A stretch of DNA of 46,517 nt, from positions 1-46,517 of the forward strand of contig JANQRJ010000012.1 of NCBI GenBank assembly GCA_028284635.1, in the 5' to 3' direction. The DNA is from Pelagicoccus sp. (GTDB lineage Bacteria; Verrucomicrobiota; Verrucomicrobiia; Opitutales; Opitutaceae). Under the pieces are notes generated by a model. The model did not search any database, was not told where the DNA came from, and saw nothing but the letters and a program-made list of their open reading frames with translations. This document shows, piece by piece, positions 1-9,176 of this stretch. How positions within the stretch are numbered: the stretch's first letter is position 1; the number at the start of each line of letters is the position of its first letter. The translations under genes and the position numbers were made by a program.

Positions 1-23
1 GCCCAAGTCCTTCTGGTTGAGTC

Positions 24-71
24 GCTTGAGGCGAGACGCCTCAAGCAGCCCGCGAGACGCGGGCGCTCCCC
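24..71. repeat. Tandem hairpins of a dispersed repeat family
   Basis: Two adjacent inverted repeats are visible: one centred on GGCGAGACGCC (24-46) and one reading GCCCGCGAGACGCGGGC (48-64), followed by GCTCCCC. The same modules recur at 31714-31823 upstream of crcB, so this is a dispersed intergenic repeat. It lies just beyond the 3' end of the minus-strand regulator and may fold in its transcript, but there is no T-run to make it a standard terminator. Confidence 0.6.
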
Positions 72-102
72 AATTTATGCAGCGAACTTCGCTTGCACCA
101 CA

Positions 103-1290
103 CTAGATCAAGTCTCGAAGCTGCGCTCGATACTCGCTCGGACTCTTGCCCATCATCTGTCTAAAAGGTTTAGCGAAGCGATCCACATTCGGAAAGCCAC
201 AAGCGTATGCCACCTCGGCTATGCCAAGAAAGGGATCCGACTCCATCAACTCCTTCGCTCGCTGGAGCTTCATTTTCACCCAATGGGCTTTTGGCGAAAC
301 AGCTCCTCCGGCGCGAAAAGCTCGTTCCAGACTGCGACGCTCTACGCCCAAGCGATCGCAAAGCCAATCGACAGTGCGAAACTCCTCCAACTCCGTTTCC
401 ATAAGAGCAGTGGCCCGCTTAAACAAGCTCTGCCCGATTTCCAAGCGATCCGTCGAGCCTCTTTGCAGGACTCTTCGCGGCGAAACCTTGACCTCCTTCT
501 CCGATGTATTCGGTTCGTCGATCATACGCAAAATCACACGCGCCACCTCATACCCAATATCCTCCCATGGGATATCCACTTCGCTGAAAGCTGGAGAAGC
601 CAAACAACTAGGGTACGTAACGTCAGAGCTCGTTACCAAACCCACTTGTCCTGGCACTCCGATCCCCAATCGGGTACAGGCCTGGAGCGCGGTCCAGGCG
701 AGCTCGACACTCTCCACGAATATCCCCACTGGCTTCGGTAAACTGCCCAGCCAAGCTTCCAATTCCTTTAAGCGCTTTCGTCCCCATAAATCAACTACAC
801 TGTTTCTTGCAATTTTCTCCTTCCAGTCCGAGCAAGACACCTTCGCGCTCCGCGCCGCATTCAAAAACCCGTCTCGGCAATCCATCGAAACCTTAGACTG
901 GCTAACTCCCATGTAGGCCAAGGAGCTATATCCGACATTCCGTAAATGCTCTCCAGCCATCGCCCCCACTTCGTACTCGTCGATGAAGACGCGCCCGATG
1001 CCCTCCGCCACTACCTCCAATGGGGCCAAAGCCAAAGGCTTACCAAGGGAGACCAGCAGTTCCAATTTGCTGTGACCGGGTTCCGAAATGATTCCATCGA
1101 CACGACACGCCTTTAGCGCGTCGAGTAAATCCCTCTCTCCTAGCCTGCCATCGATTGGCCAAAAACGGCAGTTCTTCCCAGACATTCGGCCAATCCCGGA
1201 CGAAACTCGCATCAAATTTCGTTCGCTCATCAGAATGGCTACAGATCTGGATTTCATTTTTTCGAATTCACCAGGCATGTCGCATATCAT
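103..1290 (-). CDS. XylR-like AraC-family transcriptional regulator
   Basis: Up to 395 residues. Residues about 15-285 resemble a LacI/periplasmic-binding-type sugar-sensing domain ([33 protein letters not shown]). The last 100 residues form an AraC DNA-binding domain with two helix-turn-helix units, the second ending [25 protein letters not shown]. This is the XylR-type layout common in Opitutae, where such proteins control sugar-use genes after binding a sugar in the cytoplasm. In-frame ATGs lie at 1290, 1278 and 1257. The last is preceded by GGTGA about 11 nt upstream and starts MKSRSVAIL, so it is a likely true start. It diverges from the ABC ATPase gene across a gap of about 100 bp, so it may regulate that gene and itself. 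The ligand is not known. Confidence 0.85.
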   Translation of the reverse strand: MICDMPGEFEKMKSRSVAILMSERNLMRVSSGIGRMSGKNCRFWPIDGRLGERDLLDALKACRVDGIISEPGHSKLELLVSLGKPLALAPLEVVAEGIGRVFIDEYEVGAMAGEHLRNVGYSSLAYMGVSQSKVSMDCRDGFLNAARSAKVSCSDWKEKIARNSVVDLWGRKRLKELEAWLGSLPKPVGIFVESVELAWTALQACTRLGIGVPGQVGLVTSSDVTYPSCLASPAFSEVDIPWEDIGYEVARVILRMIDEPNTSEKEVKVSPRRVLQRGSTDRLEIGQSLFKRATALMETELEEFRTVDWLCDRLGVERRSLERAFRAGGAVSPKAHWVKMKLQRAKELMESDPFLGIAEVAYACGFPNVDRFAKPFRQMMGKSPSEYRAQLRDLI

Positions 1291-1364
1291 TGCTTTTTAT
1301 GCCGTATTTTACGACTAAATTTCCCTCGACCCGAGGAGCCTCCGAGGAAAAAGATAAGAGTGCC

Positions 1365-2483
1365 ATGGCAACCGTATCCCTCAAGAAACTCTCCAAGGTC
1401 TATGCTGGAACGAAGAAGAACCCCGATTTCCAGGCCGTCAAAGGCATCGATCTGGAGATCCTAGACAAGGAATTCATGGTGCTCGTCGGCCCCTCCGGTT
1501 GCGGCAAGTCAACCACGCTCAGAATGATCGCGGGCCTGGAGGAAATAACGGACGGCACTATTTCCATCGATGACACTGTAGTGAACCATACACTACCGAA
1601 AGACCGAGACATCGCGATGGTTTTCCAAAACTATGCCCTCTATCCTCACATGTCCGTTTTCGACAACATGGCGTTCGGTCTAAAGCTCAAGAAGTTTCCA
1701 AAATCCGAAATCTCCGAGCGCGTGCGGGATGCCGCCGCGATGCTGGGGCTAGAGGAGCTGCTCGAACGCAAACCCAAAGCTCTCTCTGGTGGACAACGGC
1801 AGCGTGTGGCAGTCGGACGCGCCATCGTGCGGAAGCCGAAAGTTTTCCTTTTCGACGAACCTCTCTCGAACCTCGACGCGAAGATGCGAGTGTCTACTAG
1901 AGCTGAGATCTCTCGCCTGCACCAACGCCTAGACGCCACCATGATCTACGTCACGCACGATCAGGTAGAAGCCATGACCATGGGCGATCGCATTTGCGTC
2001 ATGAAAGACGGGCTTATCCAACAAGTGGCTGAACCCATCACTCTCTACGAAGAGCCAGCCAACATGTTTGTGGCCGGATTTATAGGTACCCCGCCAATGA
2101 ACCTTGTCCACGGCACAGTAGAGCAAAACGGCTCCCAGCTGGCGTTCATCGAGGACAAATCCAAGGGCGGCAGCATCGAAATCCCGCTGGACAAACGTCT
2201 CAGCGAGCTTGCTGATAGCCTCGTCGGCCATGCAGTCGTTTTCGGAATTCGACCTGAGCACATCTCGGTTGCAGAAGGCGAAGCGAACGCGCGCGAACTA
2301 AAAGTCGAAGTGTCTGAACCGATGGGATCGGAAACCAACCTCTACCTCGGCTCCGGAGCCCATCAAATCATCGCCCGCGTCGCGCCCACCAACGTCTTCG
2401 CGCCAAACTCGATGGCGAAAGTGCGATTCGATCTTGATCACGTTCATCTCTTCGACGCCAGGACTGAAAAGCGCCTGACATAG
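1365..2483 (+). CDS. ugpC: Sugar ABC transporter ATP-binding protein (MalK/UgpC-type)
   Basis: 372 residues starting [13 protein letters not shown]; an in-frame extension to 1155 runs antisense through the regulator and is unlikely. Walker [10 protein letters not shown] is at residues 42-50, followed by Q-loop [20 protein letters not shown], signature LSGGQRQR, Walker [13 protein letters not shown] and switch His in YVTHDQ. A C-terminal TOBE/MalK regulatory region follows (FGIRPEHI). Proteins of this type energise the import of oligosaccharides or glycerol-3-phosphate and often serve several permeases. No permease or binding-protein gene lies next to it, which fits such a shared ATPase. It is divergent from the XylR-like regulator, its probable controller. 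The exact symbol is uncertain between ugpC, msmK and malK. Confidence 0.9.
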   Translation: MATVSLKKLSKVYAGTKKNPDFQAVKGIDLEILDKEFMVLVGPSGCGKSTTLRMIAGLEEITDGTISIDDTVVNHTLPKDRDIAMVFQNYALYPHMSVFDNMAFGLKLKKFPKSEISERVRDAAAMLGLEELLERKPKALSGGQRQRVAVGRAIVRKPKVFLFDEPLSNLDAKMRVSTRAEISRLHQRLDATMIYVTHDQVEAMTMGDRICVMKDGLIQQVAEPITLYEEPANMFVAGFIGTPPMNLVHGTVEQNGSQLAFIEDKSKGGSIEIPLDKRLSELADSLVGHAVVFGIRPEHISVAEGEANARELKVEVSEPMGSETNLYLGSGAHQIIARVAPTNVFAPNSMAKVRFDLDHVHLFDARTEKRLT

Positions 2484-2636
2484 TTTCAGCAAAAGGGCTT
2501 TCCCCGCATTCGTATCGCTAAATTGCATAAGAATCGAAGGACCTCGGCGCTAAGCTGCCTTTCAGCAACCGAACAGCATTGCGGACAATAGTTTTCGCAT
2601 CGTCCATGCCTATTGTCGTATCATGCGTGAAACGTA

Positions 2637-2765
2637 GCGCGGAGCTTTAGCCCGCGTCTCCGTCGTTTCCTATCCTCATCATCTTCTTCATCCTCATCTT
2701 TATCCTGGGATGAGGAGGGGGAGTGATGAGGACGAATTGCGCACGCGCGCTAAAGCTCCGCGCCA
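2637..2765. repeat. Nested hairpin repeat after ABC ATPase gene
   Basis: Outer arms of about 20 bp, GCGCGGAGCTTTAGC at 2637 and its complement ending at about 2765, enclose a pyrimidine-rich stretch (TCCTCATCATCTTCTTCATC) facing a purine-rich one (GGATGAGGAGGGGGAG), so a second partial stem can form inside. The 770 bp between the ATPase gene and the receptor terminator (2484-3256) holds this repeat, the next repeat and no convincing gene. Confidence 0.6.
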
Positions 2766-2827
2766 CTCTTTGCGACATTGCATCCGTGACGGCAATGCGA
2801 GGGCAATCCAAAGCAAGGCGACGAATT

Positions 2828-2990
2828 ACCCCATCAGTTTCATGAATTTTGATGAAAACAGAAACACCACTTTAAGTTAGGTTATGACAGCCGAGAAATT
2901 TGAAACCACGAATGGACGCTAATAGACGCGAATTCGCATACGCCATGAAGACCATTCGCGTCTATTCGCGTCCATTCGCGGTTCCTAAAA
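2828..2990. repeat. Dispersed hairpin repeat, short copy
   Basis: The tip is an inverted repeat: CGAATGGACGCTAATAGACG (from about 2911) against CGCGTCTATTCGCGTCCATT (from about 2958). The left flank, with CATCAGTTTCATGAATTTT, CACTTTAAGTTAGG and TTATGACAGCCG, matches the left arm of the large hairpin at 18195-18660 almost base for base. This copy lacks the distal right arm, so it is a truncated relative. Confidence 0.75.
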
Positions 2991-3256
2991 ACTTCATTTT
3001 TGAAACGTTTGGGTTTCCTCTACAGGATCTCGTTCGAAAACCGAGGGATGTTATAGAGAATGATGTCGATGGGAGTCCGTTTCGCCAATTCCCAAAACAA
3101 CGCTCTATGCTATCGGCAGACACTTCTAAAAGTACGGTCCGGTCATCGAAAATAGTCCGGCATCCAAGATCCACGCAACGCGCGGTTGCCTCTAAAAGCC
3201 AACTCCATATTCGCTTCAGCTGGCCCAGCTAAAATCGGCACACGATTCTTCGTCGC

Positions 3257-3289
3257 AAAAAAGCGCGCTGCCCATTTAGAGCAGCGCGC
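3257..3289 (-). terminator. Rho-independent terminator of the TonB receptor gene
   Basis: On the minus strand GCGCGCTGC and GCAGCGCGC form a 9-bp GC-rich stem around a loop of about nine bases and are followed by a run of six T. It lies about 40 bp downstream of the receptor stop codon and is the natural end of that transcript. Confidence 0.8.
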
Positions 3290-3327
3290 TGAAACTCATA
3301 CCCACAATTTGTTAGCAGCAACAGTTA

Positions 3328-6300
3328 TTAAAAATCGTAGGTCACAGTAAACCGATACTCACGCGGAGTTGGCAGATCGAATCGCGCCAAGGCGAAACCA
3401 CGATCACCAGGAACCATCTGTGTAATATTGCCGTCGAGAGCCAAGCGGCTGGGAATGGTGTCCCTGTTATTAAACACGTTGTTGATGTTCAATTGATACG
3501 TCCAACGGCCTTCTCCCAAGAACGATTTGATTTTTTTCGTGCTATATCGCAGAAGAAAATCAGTCGATTGCTGGGCTCCTCCTTCGAATTCAACGCCGTC
3601 TTCTTCCCCAATAATATTAGGGGCGTTGTAGCGATATCCGCCACCTACAGACCAGCCCCTGAGAAGCCCTTCTTTGAAATCGTAATTCGTGAACACGTTA
3701 AACCGATAGGGTCGAAGTCCCCAACGCTTTTCCCATACCCGAATATCTCTATTGTGCTCATCGACCACTTCGAAGAGGTTTCGAGCAACGCTTCGGTTCC
3801 CGCCATCTCTAATCGTGTCAAACGTTTCCCCGTCAGGCAATTGATCCTCGTAATCGAGAAGCTGAGATATAGCGCCGTCCGGAGTGTAGGCAGACCGGTC
3901 GATCGTATAGGCCGTTATCGTGGAATCGGGATCTCCAGGATCAGGAATTTCTCCGGCTTCGGTCACTCCTTGCACCACCAAATTGCCCTCAGCTCTGGTT
4001 AGACCGAGAAATGGGACAGTCCGAGAGTAGGAATTGGACGTGGAGCGATCCACTTTAGCGGCGTTTAACTGCAGCCGCCAATTACTCGTGAGATTCGCAG
4101 TAATGCGCAGTTCATAACCGCTGGAAACGATGTCTTGGAAACGGCCAATCACTTCAGGGCGAATCTCCGTTCGTAGATTCGCCAACTCTTCAAACAATGC
4201 GGTGTTACCCGCATCCTCAAATGCCTCTTCTAGCGAATCGAACATTCTTCCATAGCTTCTCGCAAGGTCGTTACCGCCCACAACCTCTTGATTGGAGTCG
4301 GTTTCATAATAAACCAATCGACCGGACACCCGGTTATCGAAAAGCGAGAAATCGATTCCAAGGTCTAGACCATCTCCTTTTGAAGGGGGAGCAGTCGAAC
4401 CTTCTGGATAAACCGTCTGACGAAAATCCGGAATCCCGATACTGGATGCAGCATTGGCAACCAGAGAAAGGTTATCGTTTACGTGGAACACCATCCCATA
4501 GGTACGAACCGTACCTTCGAAGTCGGTTGGGGGCGCCGCTGGGGAAATATCATCGGTCGCAGCCGTATCGGGAGTAATGGATAGATCAGGGATGAAGCCT
4601 ATAAGCGGATCACGACGGTATCCCGCTCGATCGATCGTCACTTCGTCTTTGCGGTAACCCAGCGTAAAAACCAAACGATCATCCAAAAGGTGACTTTGGG
4701 AAACTGCCAGATGCGTATCAGTGACGCTATTGATGAGGTAGTTGAAGTTGCTAGGATTATCTTCCGCCCAAACGACCGGGTAGGTCGTGGGAACCCCCTC
4801 ATAGCGATCTGTAGTTATCGTTTCCGGAACGCTGCGCCAGCTGCCAACACGCCAAGTGCTAAAATCGTCAAGATCCACATAGTTGCGGCTGGTTACACGA
4901 TAATTCACATGGTCGTAGTCAGCGCTCGTGAAACGATTTCCATAGAAATCCGTAATGCTTCCGCGGCCTTGCGGGTTGCCGCCTATAGCCAACCAGGTGT
5001 TTCCGCGCCGTTGTTGCTCATCCACTTGCGATGCAGCGATGGCGATTCGATGCCGCCCAAAGAGATCACTATCGGTATCCAGATCGTAAGAAGTAGATAC
5101 CCGAATTTCTTCATAGAACGAGTGGTTCTTATCTCGCCGGTAATCCCCGTCAAAAAACATCCTGCCGAGGTAGGGGTTCGCCGGACCGTCTGGATTGATT
5201 GCATCTTTCGTCGTATTCGGATCGAATTCCACTGCCGGGCGGGCACCGGGGATCTGGGGTACGTCAATGATCGACCTCTGATTTCCAAATTGGACATTCA
5301 AGAACCAGTTATCCGTGATCTCCACATCGAGAAACGCTGCATAATTACTGAAATCCGTCTCACGATAAAAATCGGGGCCGCCCGCGTTCAAAAAATAGGG
5401 CAGAAAGTCAGGGTCGTCGATTCGCAAGTTGCGCGAGCCGGATGGCATTTGGGGGGATCCGTCCACCGGAACGACTTCTGTCCGACGGTATCCGTCAGTT
5501 CGATAGTTTCCGACTACATTGATAATCGTGTCATCGTTTTCAACATACGTGAAGCGGTTTGCGTTTCTTGGGGTCCCGTCTCTTGAAACCAACCCAAGGG
5601 ACCGGGTTGTAGTATTCAACTCCGCGCCCGCGCCACCCGCGCGATATGGGTTGAAAGTGATGTCTTCCAGTGGAGTCACGAGCGAGTAATCATACCAGGG
5701 CAAACCCAGATCGACCACCGGGCTAGGCTGGATCGTAGTTCTATGTTCCAAACCATCTTCATAATTGGCGCGAAACGTGATTTTCTCGGTCGGATGCCAA
5801 GTGAAAGATCCATAGATCCGCTCTTTATCTTCACTCCCCCAGTCTCGCCAATGTCCGTTCTCCTGATTCAGTCCGGCAACCGCGAGACCAAGCTTATCTT
5901 GCAGGATAACTTTGTTGAAGCGAAACTCAGCCCGGTTCCGGCTCGCGCTACCGAAACTGTAGCGCACCCGACCGGAATCTTCGAAGGCATTGGCAAAAAA
6001 CGAGGACTGGTTAATCAGACCACCCGCTTGACTTACCCCGAACAGTACCCCGTTAGGCCCACGAGAATCGTCGTACCGCGCGATTCTGTATGAGTCGTCG
6101 GGCGTGATCGATTTAAAATAATCAAGCCCACGGGTAGCTTCCACTCCACGAGTGCGAATACGCTGGGTAACAGCCGTGGCGTTCGTTTGATTATTAAAGG
6201 CGCCCCCGGGACCGTCCTGATCTTCGAGATTGAGAACGGTACTCACGGAGTAAGCGATGAGCTCGTCGATGTCAATGAGACCCGTATCCTCGAGAAGCTC

Positions 6301-6531
6301 CTGCGTCCAAACGGATACCGACGCAGAAGTATCTCTCAAACTGGAGTTCAAACGAGTGCCAGATAGGGTATTGGCTGCCCTGTAACCCGTATCCTGAGAT
6401 CCGTCGACTATAAATGGGCTGAGTTCAAAATCAACGTTGTCCTCATCAGATAGGGTCGTGTCTTGGCTGTATGCCACGCAAAATGGCGAAATCAAGGTAA
6501 ACAGCAATGCGGGAAATATGCGTTTGTTCAT
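3328..6531 (-). CDS. TonB-dependent outer-membrane receptor
   Basis: 1067 residues. A signal peptide (MNKRIFPALLFTLISPFCVA) precedes SPFIVDGSQDTGYRAANTLS and SGTRLNSSLRDTSASVSV, the typical plug-domain opening of Opitutae TonB-dependent receptors. A long 22-strand-type barrel follows, with many FRFN/YRLQL-like strands, and the protein ends FTVTYDF with the terminal aromatic residue expected for BAM-dependent insertion. These proteins import siderophores, vitamins or oligosaccharides through the outer membrane using TonB/ExbBD energy. No SusD partner is present. Sulfatase and SGNH genes nearby suggest a glycan ligand, but they lie on the other strand and the substrate is not shown. The start codon sits in a tandem repeat (6529-6615) and has no clear Shine-Dalgarno sequence. 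The gene ends at a good terminator. Confidence 0.9.
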   Translation of the reverse strand: MNKRIFPALLFTLISPFCVAYSQDTTLSDEDNVDFELSPFIVDGSQDTGYRAANTLSGTRLNSSLRDTSASVSVWTQELLEDTGLIDIDELIAYSVSTVLNLEDQDGPGGAFNNQTNATAVTQRIRTRGVEATRGLDYFKSITPDDSYRIARYDDSRGPNGVLFGVSQAGGLINQSSFFANAFEDSGRVRYSFGSASRNRAEFRFNKVILQDKLGLAVAGLNQENGHWRDWGSEDKERIYGSFTWHPTEKITFRANYEDGLEHRTTIQPSPVVDLGLPWYDYSLVTPLEDITFNPYRAGGAGAELNTTTRSLGLVSRDGTPRNANRFTYVENDDTIINVVGNYRTDGYRRTEVVPVDGSPQMPSGSRNLRIDDPDFLPYFLNAGGPDFYRETDFSNYAAFLDVEITDNWFLNVQFGNQRSIIDVPQIPGARPAVEFDPNTTKDAINPDGPANPYLGRMFFDGDYRRDKNHSFYEEIRVSTSYDLDTDSDLFGRHRIAIAASQVDEQQRRGNTWLAIGGNPQGRGSITDFYGNRFTSADYDHVNYRVTSRNYVDLDDFSTWRVGSWRSVPETITTDRYEGVPTTYPVVWAEDNPSNFNYLINSVTDTHLAVSQSHLLDDRLVFTLGYRKDEVTIDRAGYRRDPLIGFIPDLSITPDTAATDDISPAAPPTDFEGTVRTYGMVFHVNDNLSLVANAASSIGIPDFRQTVYPEGSTAPPSKGDGLDLGIDFSLFDNRVSGRLVYYETDSNQEVVGGNDLARSYGRMFDSLEEAFEDAGNTALFEELANLRTEIRPEVIGRFQDIVSSGYELRITANLTSNWRLQLNAAKVDRSTSNSYSRTVPFLGLTRAEGNLVVQGVTEAGEIPDPGDPDSTITAYTIDRSAYTPDGAISQLLDYEDQLPDGETFDTIRDGGNRSVARNLFEVVDEHNRDIRVWEKRWGLRPYRFNVFTNYDFKEGLLRGWSVGGGYRYNAPNIIGEEDGVEFEGGAQQSTDFLLRYSTKKIKSFLGEGRWTYQLNINNVFNNRDTIPSRLALDGNITQMVPGDRGFALARFDLPTPREYRFTVTYDF

Positions 6532-6615
6532 AGTTGTTGTGCCTGAGGTTCATAGTTATTGCCGCGTGGGGTTCATGGGTTGTTGCGGCCCGGGGTTCAT
6601 AGGTTGTTGTGAAAG
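6529..6615. repeat. Four-copy tandem repeat around the receptor start codon
   Basis: Four imperfect units of 22-24 bp carry the core GGTTCATAGTTGTTG (plus strand). Read on the minus strand, each unit presents an ATGAAC start-like hexamer, with ATGs beginning at 6600, 6576, 6553 and 6531. Only the last opens the receptor frame. Spacings of 24, 23 and 22 put the copies in different frames. Slipped-strand changes here would alter the leader of the receptor mRNA. Confidence 0.75.
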
Positions 6616-6837
6616 CTGAGGTTTCAGGCTTCCAAGAGCCGTCCACTCATCGTGTCTTCACTTAGTACGTCGTTAAGAATTGGATGAAGAGCGCTGATTC
6701 GTCAATTATTATTTGCAATATTTTATTCACTGGCCAATAGGTAAAAAATTAAAGCTCATTCCCTTACAACGACACGCTTTCCAATGTCACTCGCAAAAAA
6801 GTTTGATATCGTTTGGCTCCTGTCGCTCCCTGCATGC

Positions 6838-7327
6838 ATGCGAAGACACATGGGAAACGACGAGGACCACTCGCGGATCAGCGAGCTGCTCAAGAGCGAG
6901 AAGCAGGGCTGGAAGCGCGACCGCCTGATCGCCTTGAAGATGGGCTTCAGCCCCGGAAACTCCGTGAAGGCGATAGCCGCCACAATAGGCAGCAGTGTCC
7001 CCACCGTGCAAAGGTGGTTCGACCGCTACCGCGAGCGCGGGCTGGAAGCGGCGCTGACGCGCAACTACGGCACAGGACGCCCGCCCAAGCTCAACGAGCG
7101 GATCGTCGAGCTGCTCGAGAGCGGGCTGCGCGCCGGGCGCTGGAACACCGCCGTCCAGGCCCAGAGGGAGCTCGAGGCCAGATTCGGCCGCAGCTTCCCG
7201 CATCGCACGGTGCTGCACTGGCTAAAAAAACTGCGCGGGAGCGATGAGGGTCCCCTGCCCCGCACATGAGAGAAGGGACCCCGCAAAGGCCAAGGCCCTC
7301 AAGCGTTGGCTGCCAGCCGTCCTTGAG
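6838..7327 (+). pseudogene. Broken IS630-type transposase, N-terminal part
   Basis: The first 140 residues look like the helix-turn-helix and winged-helix N-terminus of IS630-like transposases (NSVKAIAATIGSSVPTVQRW, LTRNYGTGRPPKLNERIVEL, HRTVLHWLKKLRGS). The reading frame then stops at 7267, but the continuation expected for this family (PCPAHERRDPAKAKALKRWL) is found in another frame at about 7247-7327. This shows a frameshift. The DDE catalytic half is absent. From 7330 to 7590 an open frame without a start reads LDWTEAFLPEIRRAYPDYER; I do not recognise it and it may be a fragment of a different gene. ATGs at 6838 and 6850 are both possible starts. The GC-rich codon use contrasts with the AT-rich DNA just upstream. 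Confidence 0.75.
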
Positions 7328-7564
7328 GCCCGCCCCTGGACTGGACCGAGGCGTTTCTGCCGGAGATCAGGAGGGCGTATCCGGATTACGAGCGGAGGCA
7401 GTCCGGGACGGCACCGCAGGATCGCGAGAAGGCGCATGCGGTGGCGCTGCAAACGCTTCTGCTCGCTGTGATTATATCAAACCTTTTTGCTAACGGTATC
7501 ACACTTACTCTTGTGTTCCGTGGAACAATCCACGGAAAGCTCCAACCGACCAGGTTCACCCGCA

Positions 7565-9130
7565 ATGAAACGCTCCATACGCGCTCATAAATCCTCGCAG
7601 TTTTTTGCGCCTCGCCTACTTGCATGCGTAAGCGTTGCTATACTCGCCATTGCTCAGGCTGGGCAGCCTGCGCGCGAGTCGGCTCAAAACTCCGATGGCA
7701 TCGTTGTATGGGGGGACTCGATGTCGGCGGATTTGAAAGAAGATCGCCTCAGGTCGGCGCTTAGGACGGTAGGCGCGAGAAACCCGGACAGGGAGATTCT
7801 AAACTGGGGAATTGGCGGGCAATCAAGCTTTCAGATTGCCGCGCGTCAGGGAGCTATTCCCTGGACGGCCGAAGTCGTAGGCGGAGTCATTCCTGCTAGC
7901 GGGAGTGTCGAGCTGGTGAACCACCGCACACCGCTAAGAACGGAACTCTCAAATCAGACCGGTGGCAAAATCCCTACCGACCTTCATGACAATGGCAACT
8001 GGCTGCCGTATGAAAACAATCCCAATTCGACCTGGGTAGAGATTGACGGTGTGTTTGGCGAGATCGTGCGAAAGAAATCAGATGCCGGGGGCAAGAAGGA
8101 GCACGCGTTTTTCTTCATCCGCAAGGATGCGGGAATTGCCGTGCGGGTAGTCAATCCCGTCAGCATCGAAGTCGTCGGCACCGGGCCCCATGCTGAACAC
8201 AGACTGGAAGATATAAATAAGCGGTTGGCGATCATCTGGGCGTTCGGGCCGCACCTGAACCCGTATTTTCGGAGTTCCGAGGTCTATGGCGCTTCTGCAA
8301 ACGCTCTCAATCCGACCTTATCGACTGAGGTTGAAATGGAAATCCTAGAAGCCATGATCGAGCAGATCGCATCGCCTGATAAGCGCTATATCCTGCTGGA
8401 TGAAACCAGAGGGTTTCCACCGCCATCGCATGACAAGAACTTGCAGAATAACGTGGCCAATAACACGCTGCGGGCAGCGGCATACCGGACGAACTATCCC
8501 GAGGTCTATTTCGATTTTGCGCCCCTCTTTGCGACGGGCTTGGGCGATGTGCCGCCGGCCAAGCAATGGCTTCGCGAGACATATCCCAATGAATACAACG
8601 ATCCGGTGAAGGGTTGGCTGGGAGAGCGGCAAATACTCGAAAAGAGAAACGGTAGGTCGAAAGTGACGCCCATAGAACCTGCTGCGGTAGCCAAGATCGT
8701 ATTGCTGTCGGATGGCGGATCAGGCGTTAAGTCTGTGGACGCCATAGAGACGAAGACGGAGGGCTCGACACGATTTTTAAAGACAGGACTGCGAGTGGGG
8801 GTGCAAGCGAAAGATGGTGTTGCCACCGCGCTTGCCGTACGCGAAGGCGGGCGTGGATATACAGTCGGCGACATCATCACGATTCCGCCAGGCGCTGTAG
8901 GCAATGCGGAAGCTATCAAGGGCAAGGTAGCGGAACTGCGCAAGGAAACGCTAGGAACCGTACGACATCCTGACGGCGCCGTGGACACGGCGGCATCTTA
9001 CAGCCAGTGGGATTTGGACAATGGCTACATCCCGCGTGTCTTTCGGCGCGACATTGTCCACTACACGCCCCGCGGCGCCGAGTACCTTTCACTATTGCTG
9101 GCGGAGGAAATAAAGCGACGTGACTGGTAG
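7565..9130 (+). CDS. Secreted SGNH/GDSL-type hydrolase
   Basis: 521 residues from ATG 7565; an earlier ATG at 7487 would add 26 residues in front of the signal peptide. A hydrophobic leader covers residues about 13-33. Block I is VVWGDSMS with Ser52 as probable nucleophile, LNWGIGGQSS resembles the Gly block II, and HYTPRGAEYL near residue 499 supplies the probable catalytic His of block V. Proteins of this superfamily are esterases or lipases, and the secreted ones near sulfatases usually deacylate polysaccharides. It is the first gene of a probable three-gene unit with the sulfatase and a second SGNH protein. The insert between the blocks is long and the substrate is unknown. Confidence 0.75.
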   Translation: MKRSIRAHKSSQFFAPRLLACVSVAILAIAQAGQPARESAQNSDGIVVWGDSMSADLKEDRLRSALRTVGARNPDREILNWGIGGQSSFQIAARQGAIPWTAEVVGGVIPASGSVELVNHRTPLRTELSNQTGGKIPTDLHDNGNWLPYENNPNSTWVEIDGVFGEIVRKKSDAGGKKEHAFFFIRKDAGIAVRVVNPVSIEVVGTGPHAEHRLEDINKRLAIIWAFGPHLNPYFRSSEVYGASANALNPTLSTEVEMEILEAMIEQIASPDKRYILLDETRGFPPPSHDKNLQNNVANNTLRAAAYRTNYPEVYFDFAPLFATGLGDVPPAKQWLRETYPNEYNDPVKGWLGERQILEKRNGRSKVTPIEPAAVAKIVLLSDGGSGVKSVDAIETKTEGSTRFLKTGLRVGVQAKDGVATALAVREGGRGYTVGDIITIPPGAVGNAEAIKGKVAELRKETLGTVRHPDGAVDTAASYSQWDLDNGYIPRVFRRDIVHYTPRGAEYLSLLLAEEIKRRDW

Positions 9131-9176
9131 ATTTCGCGTTAGCGCGATTTTAGAAAATCAAATCGGCTAGTTAGCC

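Noticed and set aside
4690-5586. 298-codon frame antisense to the TonB receptor
   Set aside because: It lies wholly within the receptor gene, with no motifs or ribosome site.
7330-7590. Start-less open frame after the IS630-type fragment as a separate gene
   Set aside because: No start codon or ribosome site and no recognised family; it overlaps the SGNH gene start, so it is mentioned only as a possible remnant.
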